Positions 37,953-49,611 of a stretch of 64,000 nucleotides of DNA are shown piece after piece. Where the stretch lies: NCBI GenBank assembly GCA_001936135.1, contig CP012810.1:2356001-2420000 (forward strand). Reading direction: 5' to 3'. The notes under the pieces are model-generated. The model was not told where the DNA came from, did no database searches, and worked only from the letters and a program-made list of their open reading frames with translations. The first letter of the stretch is position 1. Every line of letters starts with the position of its first letter. The stretch is from Saccharomycopsis fibuligera x Saccharomycopsis cf. fibuligera. Taxonomy: Eukaryota > Ascomycota > Saccharomycetes > Ascoideales > Saccharomycopsidaceae. The translations under genes and the position numbers were made by a program.

Positions 37953-39165
37953 ATGTCTACTCCTAGTGTTCAAGTATGTAACGTTATTGCTATTCGGTAG
38001 TGTCGTTATTTGTTATTGGAGGAATGATATACGCACAAACAGTATTGAAATAAATATGGAAGAAAAGTTTCAAAATATGGGAACGATGAAGATATGAATA
38101 ATGCAGGCGTAATATTGTGTTTTGTGGCCAAACTTAGAATCAAAGAGACAAATTTCGAGCGTAATATTAGTCAACCAGTGGAAGATAGGCCAATATAGTT
38201 GTTTTGCAACTTTTGAGCGTTTATCAAGCATCAAACAATAGACATGATATATTATTTTAAACCAACAAACAAGATTGAAAATTTTACATAACTAAAAGCA
38301 TAAGAACAAAAGAGCGTACAAACGAAGATATAATCATGCCATTCATAATCAATATTGAAGCTTTGAAGTTCTCGAATCAATGAGTGAAGAACCAAGCATG
38401 AAAGAAAATAGCCACTTTGTAATAATATAGTGGAATTAAATGGATCCAGTGAATTAGTATTGCGATGCTCTCAACAGCAGCGACCTTCAAAAGATCTTTG
38501 AAGGTATATTAAAAGCTCAATGAAAAGCAGGTATATTATCCATCAAAGCCTGAAGCTTGTTAAACAAAGCATTAAAGCATAAATCTTTTTTTTTTTTGCA
38601 CTATTACAGCATGTTTGGACATCTTCTCATAAAGCCTCTTGATCTATTTGAAACATCTTCCCCTAATATTTTTCTATTTTTCTTTCACAAATACGAAACT
38701 ATCGCAATATCCTCATCCATCACTTTTTGATTTTTCAATAATACTAACTTTTTCTAGACTTTTGGTAAAAAAAAAAGTGCTACTGCCGTTGCTCACGTCA
38801 AGGCCGGTAAAGGTCTCATCAAAGTCAATGGTTCTCCAATAACCCTTGTTGAACCAGAAATCTTGCGTTTCAAGGTTTACGAACCATTGCTCGTTGTTGG
38901 TTTGGACAAATTTGCTAACGTTGACATCAGAGTCAGAGTCACTGGTGGTGGTCACGTTTCCCAAGTTTACGCCATTAGACAAGCCATTGCTAAAGGTTTG
39001 GTTGCTTACCATCAAAAATACGTTGATGAACAATCTAAGAATGAATTGAAGAAAGCCTTCACTGCTTACGACAGAACCTTGTTGATTGCTGACTCCAGAA
39101 GAATGGAACCAAAGAAATTCGGTGGTAAGGGTGCTCGTGCAAGATTCCAAAAATCTTACCGTTAA
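37953..39165 (+). CDS. RPS16: 40S ribosomal protein S16 (uS9), one intron
   Basis: Exons 37953-37973 and 38758-39165 encode 142 residues of small-subunit protein uS9, whose C-terminal tail reaches the P-site tRNA. Exon 1 encodes MSTPSVQ. The 784-nt intron has GTATGT at 37974, TACTAAC at 38742-38748 and an AG at 38756-38757. Exon 2 reads [19 protein letters not shown] and onward to the invariant ARFQKSYR terminus, where the final KSYR is typical of uS9. Yeast Rps16 has 143 residues. The intron is long compared with others in the window; I looked for an intronic box C/D snoRNA and saw none. The gene converges on another ribosomal gene, RPP1. Confidence 0.97.
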
Positions 39166-40454
39166 GTTATCTTTATCGGGAAAAATTTTGGGTGTATATT
39201 GCTGTGTTTTTTATTTTATTCTCATCAGAAAACATCTATATATATATATATTGATGCCATTTTCTCTTTTACAATAATAGCAAACTGTTAATTTACATGT
39301 TTTTTTATTATATTTTGTACTTACTTTTCGTTGTCCTTGACTTAAGCGAAGTGCGTCAAATGGTGTGCTATAACTTCCATTCGTAACTGTCATACCATCT
39401 TGTGACCATACGCATGGAATTTAAAGAATGTGGAGATGTCAATCTTCTATGGATATTTTAACTCAATCATTCCCAACTTCTGTAATCTTTAAATATCATC
39501 ACACGCACTTTAAGCAATATTGTCCCCATGTGTTACCAAGTGAAAATTAGCATGACATGGTATAGACATCATTCAAATATGCGCAATATCAATGAGTGCC
39601 TTGCCAAAATGAGTCTTCATCGGTATCTGAAATAATGGCTCAGTGCGATTGTGACCATAATGGTGAAGTTGGCTGTTGTTCTTGTTTTCGTTTTCACTGT
39701 ACAACGGTCGCATGTTGAAAATTATAATATTAAAAAAAATCCAAGATCCCAGCAGCATCGTATCTAGGCTAGATTTTTGCTATACAGACATTCAGTTCCG
39801 TTTGCTTTGCGGACCTATCATCAGCTTGAGCGCTTTTAGTTCTTGCTTAAATGAATTGAGCAGAAAGGCTGTCTTTGTCTTAAGTTTTGTATTACATTCG
39901 TAAGGTTCAAGTATGGATGGTTCAAGCATGCAGGCAGAGGTCTGTTTTTTTAATAAGTACGAATACAAGGAAATGGAAATAAGCACTACTAGTGGAAAAT
40001 CATTTGCTAGTTTAAAATCTCAATAGATTTTTTAGAAAAAGCAGACTTCTTTGAACAAGATAGTTTGAGTCTTCGAGGAAGCAACATCTGCCTTTTTTTT
40101 TAAAAAAAAAATAATGATATATCCTCGTTTGACATTATACCTTGTTCTCAGATAGTAGTCTTTCGTACAATAAAGCCAAATCACACAATAATGCAAGCAT
40201 ATACGCTGTAGTGCTTCACTTCTTATTACTTCAAATTACACTTGTTTTTTGATTATTTTTTTTTTTTTTTTATTCAATTCTTTCAATTTTTAACAAGAAA
40301 TTTTGATTCATTAACTAACTAATAAATTCATTATCAATTTTCAATAAAAATTAATAACACTAGTTATAAAACAAAAACCCCATTGTCGTCCTTTTGAAAT
40401 TTTAATCATTTATTTCAAAATTAGAGAGAAACCTAAATTAGAAACAAAGCTTGC
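39166..40454. other. Intergenic region between convergent RPS16 and RPP1
   Basis: 1.3 kb of 3' flanking DNA for both genes, with a short (AT)n at 39237-39250, T8 A9 at 40094-40110 and T runs at 40256-40272. No gene recognised. Confidence 0.6.
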
Positions 40455-40790
40455 TTAGTCGAACAAACCGAAACCCATGTCGTCATCGGATTCTTCTGCT
40501 TCTTCTTCCTTCTTTTCTTCTTCAGCAGCAGCATCGTCACCACCAGCAGCAGCAGCAGCACCACCAGCAGCAGCACCGCCAGCTGGAGCAGCACCCAAAC
40601 TGATCTTGGTCAAAAGATCTTTGACATCTTGACCTTCAAGAGCTTTGGCGTAAATGTCAGACCAAATTCTGTCAACAGAAATGTTGGCCTTAGCGAGCAA
40701 AACGCTCAATTTGTCAGAAGAGATTTCAATCTCGCTGTCAGCTAAGATCAAAGCAGCGTAAGACAAAGCAGATTCAACTTGAACAGACAT
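40455..40790 (-). CDS. RPP1A: 60S acidic ribosomal protein P1
   Basis: This 111-residue stalk protein pairs with P2 and, on P0, forms the lateral stalk that recruits and activates translational GTPases. The N-terminal helical dimerisation domain ([20 protein letters not shown] and [23 protein letters not shown]) is followed by an Ala/Gly hinge with poly-A, a run of Glu/Lys, and the conserved C-terminal [12 protein letters not shown] that contacts elongation factors. The N-terminus lacks the MKYLAAYLLL start of P2, so it is a P1. RPP1A and RPP1B cannot be separated without other copies; closeness to yeast P1A ([21 protein letters not shown]) favours A. Ser in ESDDD is the usual casein kinase 2 site. 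Confidence 0.95.
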   Translation of the reverse strand: MSVQVESALSYAALILADSEIEISSDKLSVLLAKANISVDRIWSDIYAKALEGQDVKDLLTKISLGAAPAGGAAAGGAAAAAGGDDAAAEEEKKEEEAEESDDDMGFGLFD

Positions 40791-42670
40791 TGTTATTATA
40801 TATTTTGGATAATGGTTGTGTGTTTTTGGTTGGTTCCTTGTGAAACTGAACTAGATATAATCACTTTTAAGTAAAATAACAGACTATTCTCAGATCAGTT
40901 ATTATTGAATTACTTTTTCTGTTCCGGTATTGGGGGAAAAAGGGCGGTCCACCAACTTTTTTTTTTTTTTTTTACTTTCCGCTACTATTTTTTCGTTTCT
41001 TTGAAATTTTCGTCAAAGTGGTTGAAGGTTTTCTGTATAACTTTAGCCCTGCTAGACGGAGAAATTATGTCAGGTGATGACAATAAGGGCTGAAAAGTGA
41101 CTTTCCGCTTTTACAAAGATAGTAGCATCATGTGATACAAGCATTTAGGTACACATATATACATATAAATGTACTGTAATAATAGATGCGAAATAGTGTG
41201 TAATCCAGTGCAGCGGATACCTTTTTTATTCCGGACTGGTTGGTCCTGCTATGTGTGTGTCACATTGGGACAAGATCAAAGGCTTTTGATCTGTAACTTT
41301 TGATGGTGGTTTGACAATGAAGCTTAAATAAATGGCTAGCTTTTGATTTGTATTGTAGATGTTTCTTCGGATTTGGGCAAGAGAAGGGAAGCAAACGTCC
41401 GGCGCATGTTCAGACATCAATACCCATAACTATTGACCTATACTGTTCCCACCACTTATGCAAAATTCGCTGCAGTCATTTACTTTGCGACGATTATCAC
41501 CACTTGTTGTTCCCAATTAGCAATATTTCTTGCTGTATATCAATTAATAAGAACCAACTGTGAACAACACGTCAACCAATATTGAATTACGGCGCGCCTA
41601 TTGAAGTTTAGTGTGGGGACAGTAGAATTTAATATACTGTAGAAGTATTGCGATTCAAAATTTGGGCGCATGAAGTAAGAGAAATTTACTGTTCAACAAG
41701 GAATAAGAAAAAATAGGGAAAAGAAAAACAGATAGAATAACGGCTAAGATACATATAATTTAATAGACTAGAGAAGTCAAAAAAGAGTAAAAGACAATAA
41801 CAAGTAAGAGGTTAATTCAGATAGATCTGCAAAACAGACTGTCATTCAATGGCATAAAAAGACTTTTGCAAAATCGCAAGGAATACAAAAATATAAGTGA
41901 GTAAAAAAAAATAAGAAACAAAAAGAAAAGTAAAGCAAAATGTTAGAAACAAAGAAAATAGTAGAGTAAAATTCATAAAGTAGTAAATATATCTCGCACG
42001 AAATCCATATGGAAATTAGAACGAGGAGTAGGGGCAAGCACAATTAATGCGGGCATAAAGAAATATAGGTGAAAAGAGACATAAAGAGAGATATGAGTAT
42101 CGTAAATAAGCATTAAGAGTAAAACGGAAAAGGAAACCCTTTTATATATTTGACAACAAACCTTAAAGCATACGCTTTGATTTGAATTAATCACGAATCA
42201 AACAAAAGGAAACAACAGGAAGAAAAACGGCTGCACAGACCAAATATAAACAGGTTCAATACTAATAATAATAGAATGTCAAGGCCATTTAGCGACCGCA
42301 GCGCTGTATATCTGAAAAATAAGAGATCATTTAAATTCTTAGTTTACAGCACCACTAGTCGCTACCTATCACTTTGACTCTGGCAGGGTCTAGAGTGCTG
42401 CTTTGTGGTTATTGATTTGGTAATGGTACTATGATTTTTGGCGTAGACCATATTTGACCAAATTTGACTTATTAAAACGCTTCTGTAGCATGATACATCT
42501 TGATCAGACATAGTATTTTTTTTATACAAAATCATCATGTGCTGGGATGAATGGCCCTAATAACAAGTTTTGACAGCGTTGTGGAGTTTTGACATTGACA
42601 TACATCGTTCGAAAGCCGTCAAATCAAACTTTATTCACTCTCCTTTTTCTTTTAATTTTTCCAATCCTTT
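40791..42670. other. Intergenic region: RPP1 promoter and SIP5 3' flank
   Basis: 1.9 kb. The RPP1 promoter should lie at about 40800-41300, including a T-rich run at 40958-40973. The rest is AT-rich with A-rich tracts at 41700-42200. No gene or RNA recognised. Confidence 0.6.
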
Positions 42671-43990
42671 TCAATGCCTACCGCTTCTTTCCTCGTTTTT
42701 TCTTGACTGTCTTTCTTCTTCCTCCAATAACGAAAGCCTCAATGCTTCTTCAATCATTTTTTGTTCTAAATCTGCATTTGAATCAGTTCTTGAACTGCGC
42801 GTTTGCCCAGTACCGGTCTCATTCATAAGCAATGACGATGCGTGAATAGCGGTTGCCGCGGCGCTACGGCGAGCAAGCTTCATCCGTGCAGAGTTCAACT
42901 TACGCTCCCAATCTGGTCGTATAAAGTCGGTCGTGATAACATTTTCATGTTCTGGCGGTAACAGATGGCGACGCTGTATTGGTTTCTTTGGCACTTCCAA
43001 AGTTTCAGTGGTTTCCGCAATGGCGGATTCATCATTGTCACTATTGATATCGCTATTTTGCAGCACTTTATTATCCTTATAGTCGTAAGCGCTTATACCA
43101 CCAAAACCGGTTTTAATATCTGCTGGCGGTGAGTAAGTGACTCCAAAATTCGACATTGCACAAAAGGGACACTTTGTAGGTTCACTGATCAAATCTTTTG
43201 GTGCGGTGGTGGCCAAACTTTCATTTTGAGCATTGCCATGTTCATCGTGAGGTGGATGTGGATCCAGTCTTTTGATCTGCACAAAGCATTCAGAGCATAT
43301 TGGTTGCACACAGCAGCGAGTGTAGTTGAAGTTATCAGGGTAGTACAAGAAGCAAATTGGGCATTCTTTAGCGTTGCGGTATAATCTTAGCAAGAACTCT
43401 TTGGATGGTATATTTTCTTTTCTAAAGCCATTGACGTAAGCAAGTTTTTTCTCCCTTTGATATCTACTCTGTGCTTCATTTTGCCACGCAATACGTTTGT
43501 CTAAAAGCAGCTTCTCAAAGAGCCTTGCTTGAAGGTGTTTGTGGTAATGCTTTGAGTTGGGATCCAAAATGGTTGTTTCTTCAATCTCGCTGGATATTGG
43601 GGAGTGTAACAGAATGTTATCCAACTGCACAAGAAGCTCACCATCAGTCCAACTTTCATCAAAATCTTGTAATGGAAGGTAAAATGGGGAGAGTTTGCGG
43701 TCAATAATCAATTTGCGAACAATATCGGTGGCATAGTCAAAGTTGGAGTTGTAAACGCCGTAGGGGGCTAAAAACCCGCCATCCACATTTTCTTCGTGGT
43801 TGACAATTAGATCTTTGATAATTTGTTCTCTATTGGCTTCTTTTTCTTTAGCAGACTTTCTTTTTCTATAGCCATTGGATGGGTTTAGGATCTCTCTAAC
43901 CGCGATGGAGTTGATGCTGTTGCCTCTTCTTCTAGTGGAAGAGGCGTCGTCGCCGCTGTATCTTTCCTCTTTGCCGGGAACGTTACCCAT
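42671..43990 (-). CDS. SIP5: Sip5-like RING-type zinc-binding protein
   Basis: The 439-residue product matches yeast Sip5, reported to interact with the Snf1 kinase and the Reg1/Glc7 phosphatase and so linked to glucose repression. The N-terminus MGNVPGKEE is shared with Sip5, and Gly2 could be myristoylated. Conserved blocks follow: LAPYGVYNSNFDYATDIVRKLI, a region reading RKLSPFYLPLQDFDE, then a zinc module at about residues 210-276 with CPICFLYYPDNFNYTRCCVQPICSECF and CPFC, separated by an Asn/Pro-rich loop. The Cys spacing resembles a RING without clear His ligands. Near the C-terminus MIEEALRLSLLEEEE fits a ubiquitin-interacting motif (acidic, then A-L-x-x-S). Those two features suggest ubiquitin-linked work, which is my inference. 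The first in-frame ATG is used. Confidence 0.88.
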   Translation of the reverse strand: MGNVPGKEERYSGDDASSTRRRGNSINSIAVREILNPSNGYRKRKSAKEKEANREQIIKDLIVNHEENVDGGFLAPYGVYNSNFDYATDIVRKLIIDRKLSPFYLPLQDFDESWTDGELLVQLDNILLHSPISSEIEETTILDPNSKHYHKHLQARLFEKLLLDKRIAWQNEAQSRYQREKKLAYVNGFRKENIPSKEFLLRLYRNAKECPICFLYYPDNFNYTRCCVQPICSECFVQIKRLDPHPPHDEHGNAQNESLATTAPKDLISEPTKCPFCAMSNFGVTYSPPADIKTGFGGISAYDYKDNKVLQNSDINSDNDESAIAETTETLEVPKKPIQRRHLLPPEHENVITTDFIRPDWERKLNSARMKLARRSAAATAIHASSLLMNETGTGQTRSSRTDSNADLEQKMIEEALRLSLLEEEERQSRKNEERSGRH

Positions 43991-46158
43991 GGTTGCTGTT
44001 ATTTGGTGAGATAGAGATGAGATTCAAAAAAACTAGAAACAAACAGATTTTACACAAACAGCCAAGAGAGTAGTGATTGGGTTGTGTGGGTGTCCAGTGT
44101 TTCAGTGATTGTGATTGCGTTTGCTGGTTTTTTATTTTTATTTTTTTATTTTTTTTGTTTTTCTGAATGACAGCGGTCTCGAGAATGTCAAGAGATGCAA
44201 GAGCTTTGACAGATGGCTGAGGGGGGAAACAAACAGAAAAAGAAAGCTCTTTTAATCAATATGAGAAGTATTTTATTAGACTATGTCCACTTGTGTGATT
44301 CCTTTAACAAGGATAGGATAATAGCTGACAAAACCGATGGTTTAATCTAGGAGCACAAGCCGAGTATCGATAACGGAAAGACAGGAATGAGTCAAAACAG
44401 AAGACAGACTTTAAAATGCACAAACAGCAGAGACTTTGATGCTGTGTCAATTGATTGGGCGATAATTGGTTTATGCGAGTTCCTGGATATCTGCTATAGT
44501 CCCACGAATACTGTCTAGTTGAGTGAATTGACGGGGTGTGGAGAAAGGCGGCTGCTAGGGAAGAGGAGCAGAGAAGAGAAGAGCCGAAGAGAAACTAGAG
44601 CAAGAGACAGGATTGTTACAACAGGAAAAACGAGCACAGGGGCACAGGCACAAGCACCGCACGCAAGACAGATTGTACCGCAGTGATTGACTATCTATAT
44701 GATGTGATCTACCAGACCAGTACAGCACAGCAGTTGTACAGAGGCAATGTTGAATATGATAGAAGAAACAGAATATATTTAGTAGTCCCCATCCATTGTC
44801 GCCACTGTTTCTATCGTTATCACTGTCCTGGAATGACGTTACACACTGGTAATCACTGGCGATGGCGATAACTGCGGTCACGTGCTTACACTATCCCATA
44901 TAAAGGGGACCTGCCATATACGTATATACATGGATAACTACCGGAAATCAATGAACTACAAGCTTGTAAAACTGGCTTGTTGGAACTATAGACAGCCTTG
45001 TAGTATATAGCACTATCACTTCGTCCCTTATGCCCCCAGTCATGGATCTGGTACTCATCTCTGCTTCGAATCAGTATCGCTGTTAGTATGGCCATCCATC
45101 CATCTAGATACCTACACCTAAATATAGCAGCGCAGTGTCTATCAAATATGACCCCAGATTTATAGCGATCACGGAGCCACGAAGGCCGAACACCGGGATC
45201 AATAGCTCAATTAGTGGCTCAGTGGATCAATATATTGCTTGAATTTCAAGCTGACTGGTTGGGTTAATTTTACAGTTGCACAGTAGATGGGCCAATAAGT
45301 AGCATAACATACAGCAGCTGTTTATTGCTACTACTATTGCAAATATGTACGAAATCACTGTAAGTTGTCTCGCGTTGTGACAAAATTATTTGTCATATTG
45401 TATAAGAACCAGCCTGAACATGAACTATACTATAAAATAATTGAGCATTTTACACGAGGGCTTTTGAAATAGTAGTCACTATTTTTTGCAACTGTTTTCA
45501 TTTTACAATGCCTTGTAACAAGAAACGTTTAAGAGATAAAACGACAAAAAAAAGACATGAGTCAGATAAAAGCAAGGTGAGCAAGAAAAAAAAAATATTA
45601 AAAAAGTTAAAAAAGGTATAACAAAGTAACAAAAATCTAATATAAGTGAAGAAAAGCAAGCACCAAACTTGAAAACATCACGGCAACGAAATTGGATTAA
45701 AAAAAAAAACAATAATAAAAAACGGCATGAAAACAAATATGGAAGGGGATGTTGGTGAGTAAAGGCAAATAAGGGTAGGAGTTGAAGTCAAGAAAACAAA
45801 GGGGAAAGGAAAATTGATTTGAAAGAATAACAACCAATAATTCCAGAAGAATCAGTAAGTAGAATGAAGAACAAAGAAGGGAAAAGAAACGAAAAAATAT
45901 TGAAAAGACAATGGGGAATCATAAAGGTCAAGAAATAACATATGTAATGATGTTTTCAGCTGAACAATTAACAAAAACAAAGAAAAACGACAAGTAAATA
46001 AGAAAAGCATAAGAAAAAACCAAAGAAACTTAGAGAACAGTAACGAATGATACACGATCAACTAATAACAATAAGAAGGCCAAGAGAAAACAAAATCACA
46101 ATTGGTAAAGCAACGCGTGCAAAGACAAAAAAAACGATTCCTGAACAAATTACACTTG
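43991..46158. other. Intergenic region: SIP5 promoter and 3' flank of the BUD8-like gene
   Basis: 2.2 kb. T-rich DNA at 44130-44163 lies close to the SIP5 start on the opposite strand. A-rich DNA from 45500 to 46140 forms the downstream flank of the BUD8-like gene. ORFs up to 108 codons show no recognisable domain. Confidence 0.6.
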
Positions 46159-49100
46159 TCACGCCAAACCAACACCAAAACCAACACAGATCCCCACAAT
46201 ACTCAATATAGTCACTAAAATCGACAACCCTGCCGCCGTCAATTTATACTTTCTGGAAATGTAACCGCAAGATGGATCCAAAAATCCAAAACACATGACC
46301 AAATACAATGGTGGCACAAATAACCCAATGATCAATAAAAGCACTGCGGTATTATCCGAACAAATCTTGAAACCGTCATGATGGTTGTTATTATCGTAGC
46401 CGTAACCGTAACCTTTGTTTTTGCCTTTGCTTTGGGCAGCAGCAGCGGCGAGAGCAGGTTGACCAAATGCATCAGCAAATTTCTCAATGTCTCCGCCATC
46501 AACATTAGGAGAACTGCTTGTAGAACCGCTATGATTATTGAAGCTTGATGGTGAATTAGCGGCAGCAGCACTGCTACTTGACCGTAAATGAAATGGCCTA
46601 AGTCTGTTTTTAGAACCATGCTTGTACTTGTTGCCGCCTTGGGCATAGTTTGTGCTAGCGGCGCTAGAGTTTCTATTAGTTTTATCGTGTTGTTGCTGTT
46701 GTTGAGGATGATGATGAGCTAAGGATTCATCATTGATAGACTTGATGTAACGGTCGTTTTGAATAGAAAGCGGCGAGAATGGGGTCGTTGGTGAAAGGCC
46801 ATATGCTTTGCTATGGTGTGCATTGCCGTGATTCACGGGTGTGATGAAAGTATTATTGATAGTGTTGCTATTAGTGTTACTATTACTATTGCTGCTCAAA
46901 TTGGTGCTTGGACGTGGGTATGCGCTATTAGTGGTTGATCTGATTGTCGTTGGTTCATTACTGCCGCTACTTGCTGGGCGATCAACCTTGCGATCAAATT
47001 GCCCAGCAGCGCCATAAGGCACTGGACGGATGAACAACTTTTTATCGTCATGTAACAAGTTAGGTACCCCTCCTGAAGAAATATTACCAATAGTGGCATC
47101 ATTTGCCAGAGAATTTGACACGGTTGCAGAGTGATGGTTTGCCTGAATAGTTGCAGATTCTCCTGCTCCAGCAGCAGCAGCAGCGGCAGCAGCGGCGGCA
47201 AAAGTAGCAGCATTCAAATTGTGGTTACTTTTACTAGATTTGAAACTTTCTTGACCATTTTTCCGTAATGATGAAAAACTACTACTTTGAGTATGGGCAG
47301 TATTGTTCAAGTATGGCGGCACAAAGATTGATGAATCGTCATTATCATTAACATTGTTATTGCCTCCCGTTATATCAGTTGAATGACGATCACTTCTAAG
47401 ACGATGCTCAGCTTCATCTTCCTCGTCTATATCTTCTTCGTCTTCATCTTCATCATCAAACCCTTCTGATACTTCTTCATTAAGATTAGTTTGCAATTCT
47501 TGCAACCTACGATCATAATTGTCATATTTGGATTCGTTGTCAATACCAGCCAATCGCAACCCTCCAGTAGAGTAGTCTCTGCTATTGAATCTCGTTGATG
47601 GTGACAACCCTTGTTGTTGTTGTTGATATTGAGGTTGTTGTTGTAAATGAGCCGGTATCAGCTGCTTGGAAGTGCGGAAGTTCGTATCTGTTGGTGAGGT
47701 GACATTAGTATTGGCAAAACTTGTCTGATACGATGATCTATAATTCGTTGATGATGAACCATAATTGGATGAACTAGTAGTGGTAATTGTATCTCTATTG
47801 AAGTTTCTTGGTGGTCCACTGAATGGCGATGACAATGTTGGGAGTTTCCCAAACCCAAACCCAAACATCCCCGAGGATCTTTTGGAACTACTTTGTTGTT
47901 GCTGCTGCTGCTGCTGTTGTTGCTGATTGCTGGAACCTGCGATTGGCTCTTCACTTTCAAAATAGAAACCTTGAGACAACCGATTTGTTGAGGCATTTCC
48001 CTCAATGATGTTTTCTGACACTTTTGAACTTCTTTTATTCTTGATATCAGCAAGATTACCTTCACTGTTATTGTTATGGGAAGAACCCGACAAAGCACTC
48101 GAAGCACTCTTAGATCTTGAATGAGCAAGAGAATTAGAAGAATGCAAAGGCGCCACTCCAGAAGTATATGCAACATGCGAATCATCAACTATCAAGGACA
48201 CTTGAGACTTGGTTTGCTGTTGTTGTGGCAGTATCCCAAAATTTTCTTCACTTTGATTGACACCTCTGCTATTTCTATTGCCACCTTTCAAGGAAATTGT
48301 GCTATTGGAAGCAAATTTGCTATACTTGTTAATATCTGGCAATGGATGGGCACTGAGGTCGCCGGCCATTGCATCTAATACGCTAGGAGTAGCGGTGTTT
48401 CTGTTTGATGATGGTCCAAGAGTGCTTGTACGATTGCTGTCATATACACTAGAAGCACGGCGGTCACCTCCATCCAATTCATCAAGATATGAAGCGTAAA
48501 TGTTACGTAGAGTATTTTTGCTGTTTGTTGAAAATCTCGGATCATTACTTACTCTCTTATCGTTGTTCTTTCCCTCTGGAACCAACAAGTTATTGCTGTT
48601 GTTATTAGTGGTATTGATATTGAGAGTACGTTGCTGCTGCTGTTGCTGTTGCAGAGTTGCTTCTTCGTTTTGAGCTTCTGATATGCTACTTGCCGCTGAA
48701 TGGAAACTATCCACAGTATTATGAGTATCGAGAGTAGTAGTAGAAGCTGGAATGGACATTCTCTTTGAACTGGCATGAGCAATATTAGCACCAACATTAG
48801 CTCGCGCTATGTCTCCCACTTGGTCATTTTCTTCATCACTATGCTTGCGTTTGTTGCTGTCACCAGTAGATATACTTAAAATGTCCAATTTCTCATTATG
48901 ATTGTTGTTCTCGTTGCTGATGATATTGTCCAATGGACTCAATTTGATACTGGATTTGGTGGTTTCTTCAGATATTGGCTCATCAGCAATATTTCTTTTT
49001 CTAAATTCAACAGCTGATAACGGTACACCGGCAGCCGCAGCCGCTTCATCAGCTTCTTTTTTAATTGTACTATTTTTTGGATCCTGTTTATCTTCGGAAG

Positions 49101-49611
49101 ATTCACTGCTGTCCAAATTTTCAATAATATGCGACGTGGCACCCTGATGCTGCTGTTGGTGGTAATTATAATAATATCTGTAATATTCGTAATCGTCATC
49201 AACATCCATAATAGACCCTGGGGGCAACGGCGAAGTATTGTTGAACTCAGTGCTGGTTTCGGAATATGTGGAAGCAGATTCACGCTTCTTGTCGCTATCT
49301 GGGCTAGCTCCAGTCTGTATAGTTAAATGTGATGGCTTGTTGGAAGCAGTGCTTGTACCCGTGTTGGTATTGGTACCATCTCTGGAAGTTAGCACTTCAA
49401 AACTTTTTCTCTTAGAGTTGGAAGATCCGAAGGAAGCTGTGCTGCTCCTATGTGAGGCTTTAGAAATAATGGACTTGAATTTTTCTTTTATTGGGGTAGT
49501 TTTATTGGTGCTTCCGAAACCATCATCCAGCTGGGCAAATGATGGCCTTTTGGTATCTATTTCCGCTAGTGGAACTTTGGCCCCTTTTCTCGGAGATTCG
49601 AATGAAGACAT
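46159..49611 (-). CDS. Large low-complexity protein with C-terminal two-helix membrane domain, Bud8/Bud9-like
   Basis: The 1150-residue protein is mostly disordered (S, N, Q, T rich, with poly-Q at several places and an acidic run EGFDDEDEDEEDIDEEDEAE). It ends with a compact membrane region: KICSDNTAVLLLIIGLFVPPLYLVMCFG, a short loop with SRKYKLTA, and AAGLSILVTILSIVGICVGFGVGLA. That layout, a long Ser/Asn-rich part followed by two C-terminal membrane helices with FVPPLY and a GxGVG end, is what I associate with Bud8/Bud9, the cortical landmarks for bipolar budding. Yeast Bud8 is about 600 residues, so this would be nearly twice as long. The N-terminus (KVPLAEIDTKRPSFAQLDDGFGS) may be a second conserved motif. 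The assignment is tentative; it is clearly a real gene because of its length and C-terminal domain. Confidence 0.55.
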   Translation of the reverse strand: MSSFESPRKGAKVPLAEIDTKRPSFAQLDDGFGSTNKTTPIKEKFKSIISKASHRSSTASFGSSNSKRKSFEVLTSRDGTNTNTGTSTASNKPSHLTIQTGASPDSDKKRESASTYSETSTEFNNTSPLPPGSIMDVDDDYEYYRYYYNYHQQQHQGATSHIIENLDSSESSEDKQDPKNSTIKKEADEAAAAAGVPLSAVEFRKRNIADEPISEETTKSSIKLSPLDNIISNENNNHNEKLDILSISTGDSNKRKHSDEENDQVGDIARANVGANIAHASSKRMSIPASTTTLDTHNTVDSFHSAASSISEAQNEEATLQQQQQQQRTLNINTTNNNSNNLLVPEGKNNDKRVSNDPRFSTNSKNTLRNIYASYLDELDGGDRRASSVYDSNRTSTLGPSSNRNTATPSVLDAMAGDLSAHPLPDINKYSKFASNSTISLKGGNRNSRGVNQSEENFGILPQQQQTKSQVSLIVDDSHVAYTSGVAPLHSSNSLAHSRSKSASSALSGSSHNNNSEGNLADIKNKRSSKVSENIIEGNASTNRLSQGFYFESEEPIAGSSNQQQQQQQQQQQSSSKRSSGMFGFGFGKLPTLSSPFSGPPRNFNRDTITTTSSSNYGSSSTNYRSSYQTSFANTNVTSPTDTNFRTSKQLIPAHLQQQPQYQQQQQGLSPSTRFNSRDYSTGGLRLAGIDNESKYDNYDRRLQELQTNLNEEVSEGFDDEDEDEEDIDEEDEAEHRLRSDRHSTDITGGNNNVNDNDDSSIFVPPYLNNTAHTQSSSFSSLRKNGQESFKSSKSNHNLNAATFAAAAAAAAAAGAGESATIQANHHSATVSNSLANDATIGNISSGGVPNLLHDDKKLFIRPVPYGAAGQFDRKVDRPASSGSNEPTTIRSTTNSAYPRPSTNLSSNSNSNTNSNTINNTFITPVNHGNAHHSKAYGLSPTTPFSPLSIQNDRYIKSINDESLAHHHPQQQQQHDKTNRNSSAASTNYAQGGNKYKHGSKNRLRPFHLRSSSSAAAANSPSSFNNHSGSTSSSPNVDGGDIEKFADAFGQPALAAAAAQSKGKNKGYGYGYDNNNHHDGFKICSDNTAVLLLIIGLFVPPLYLVMCFGFLDPSCGYISRKYKLTAAGLSILVTILSIVGICVGFGVGLA

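Noticed and set aside
38713-39150. 145-codon minus-strand ORF over RPS16 exon 2
   Set aside because: Shadow of a highly conserved ribosomal protein exon.
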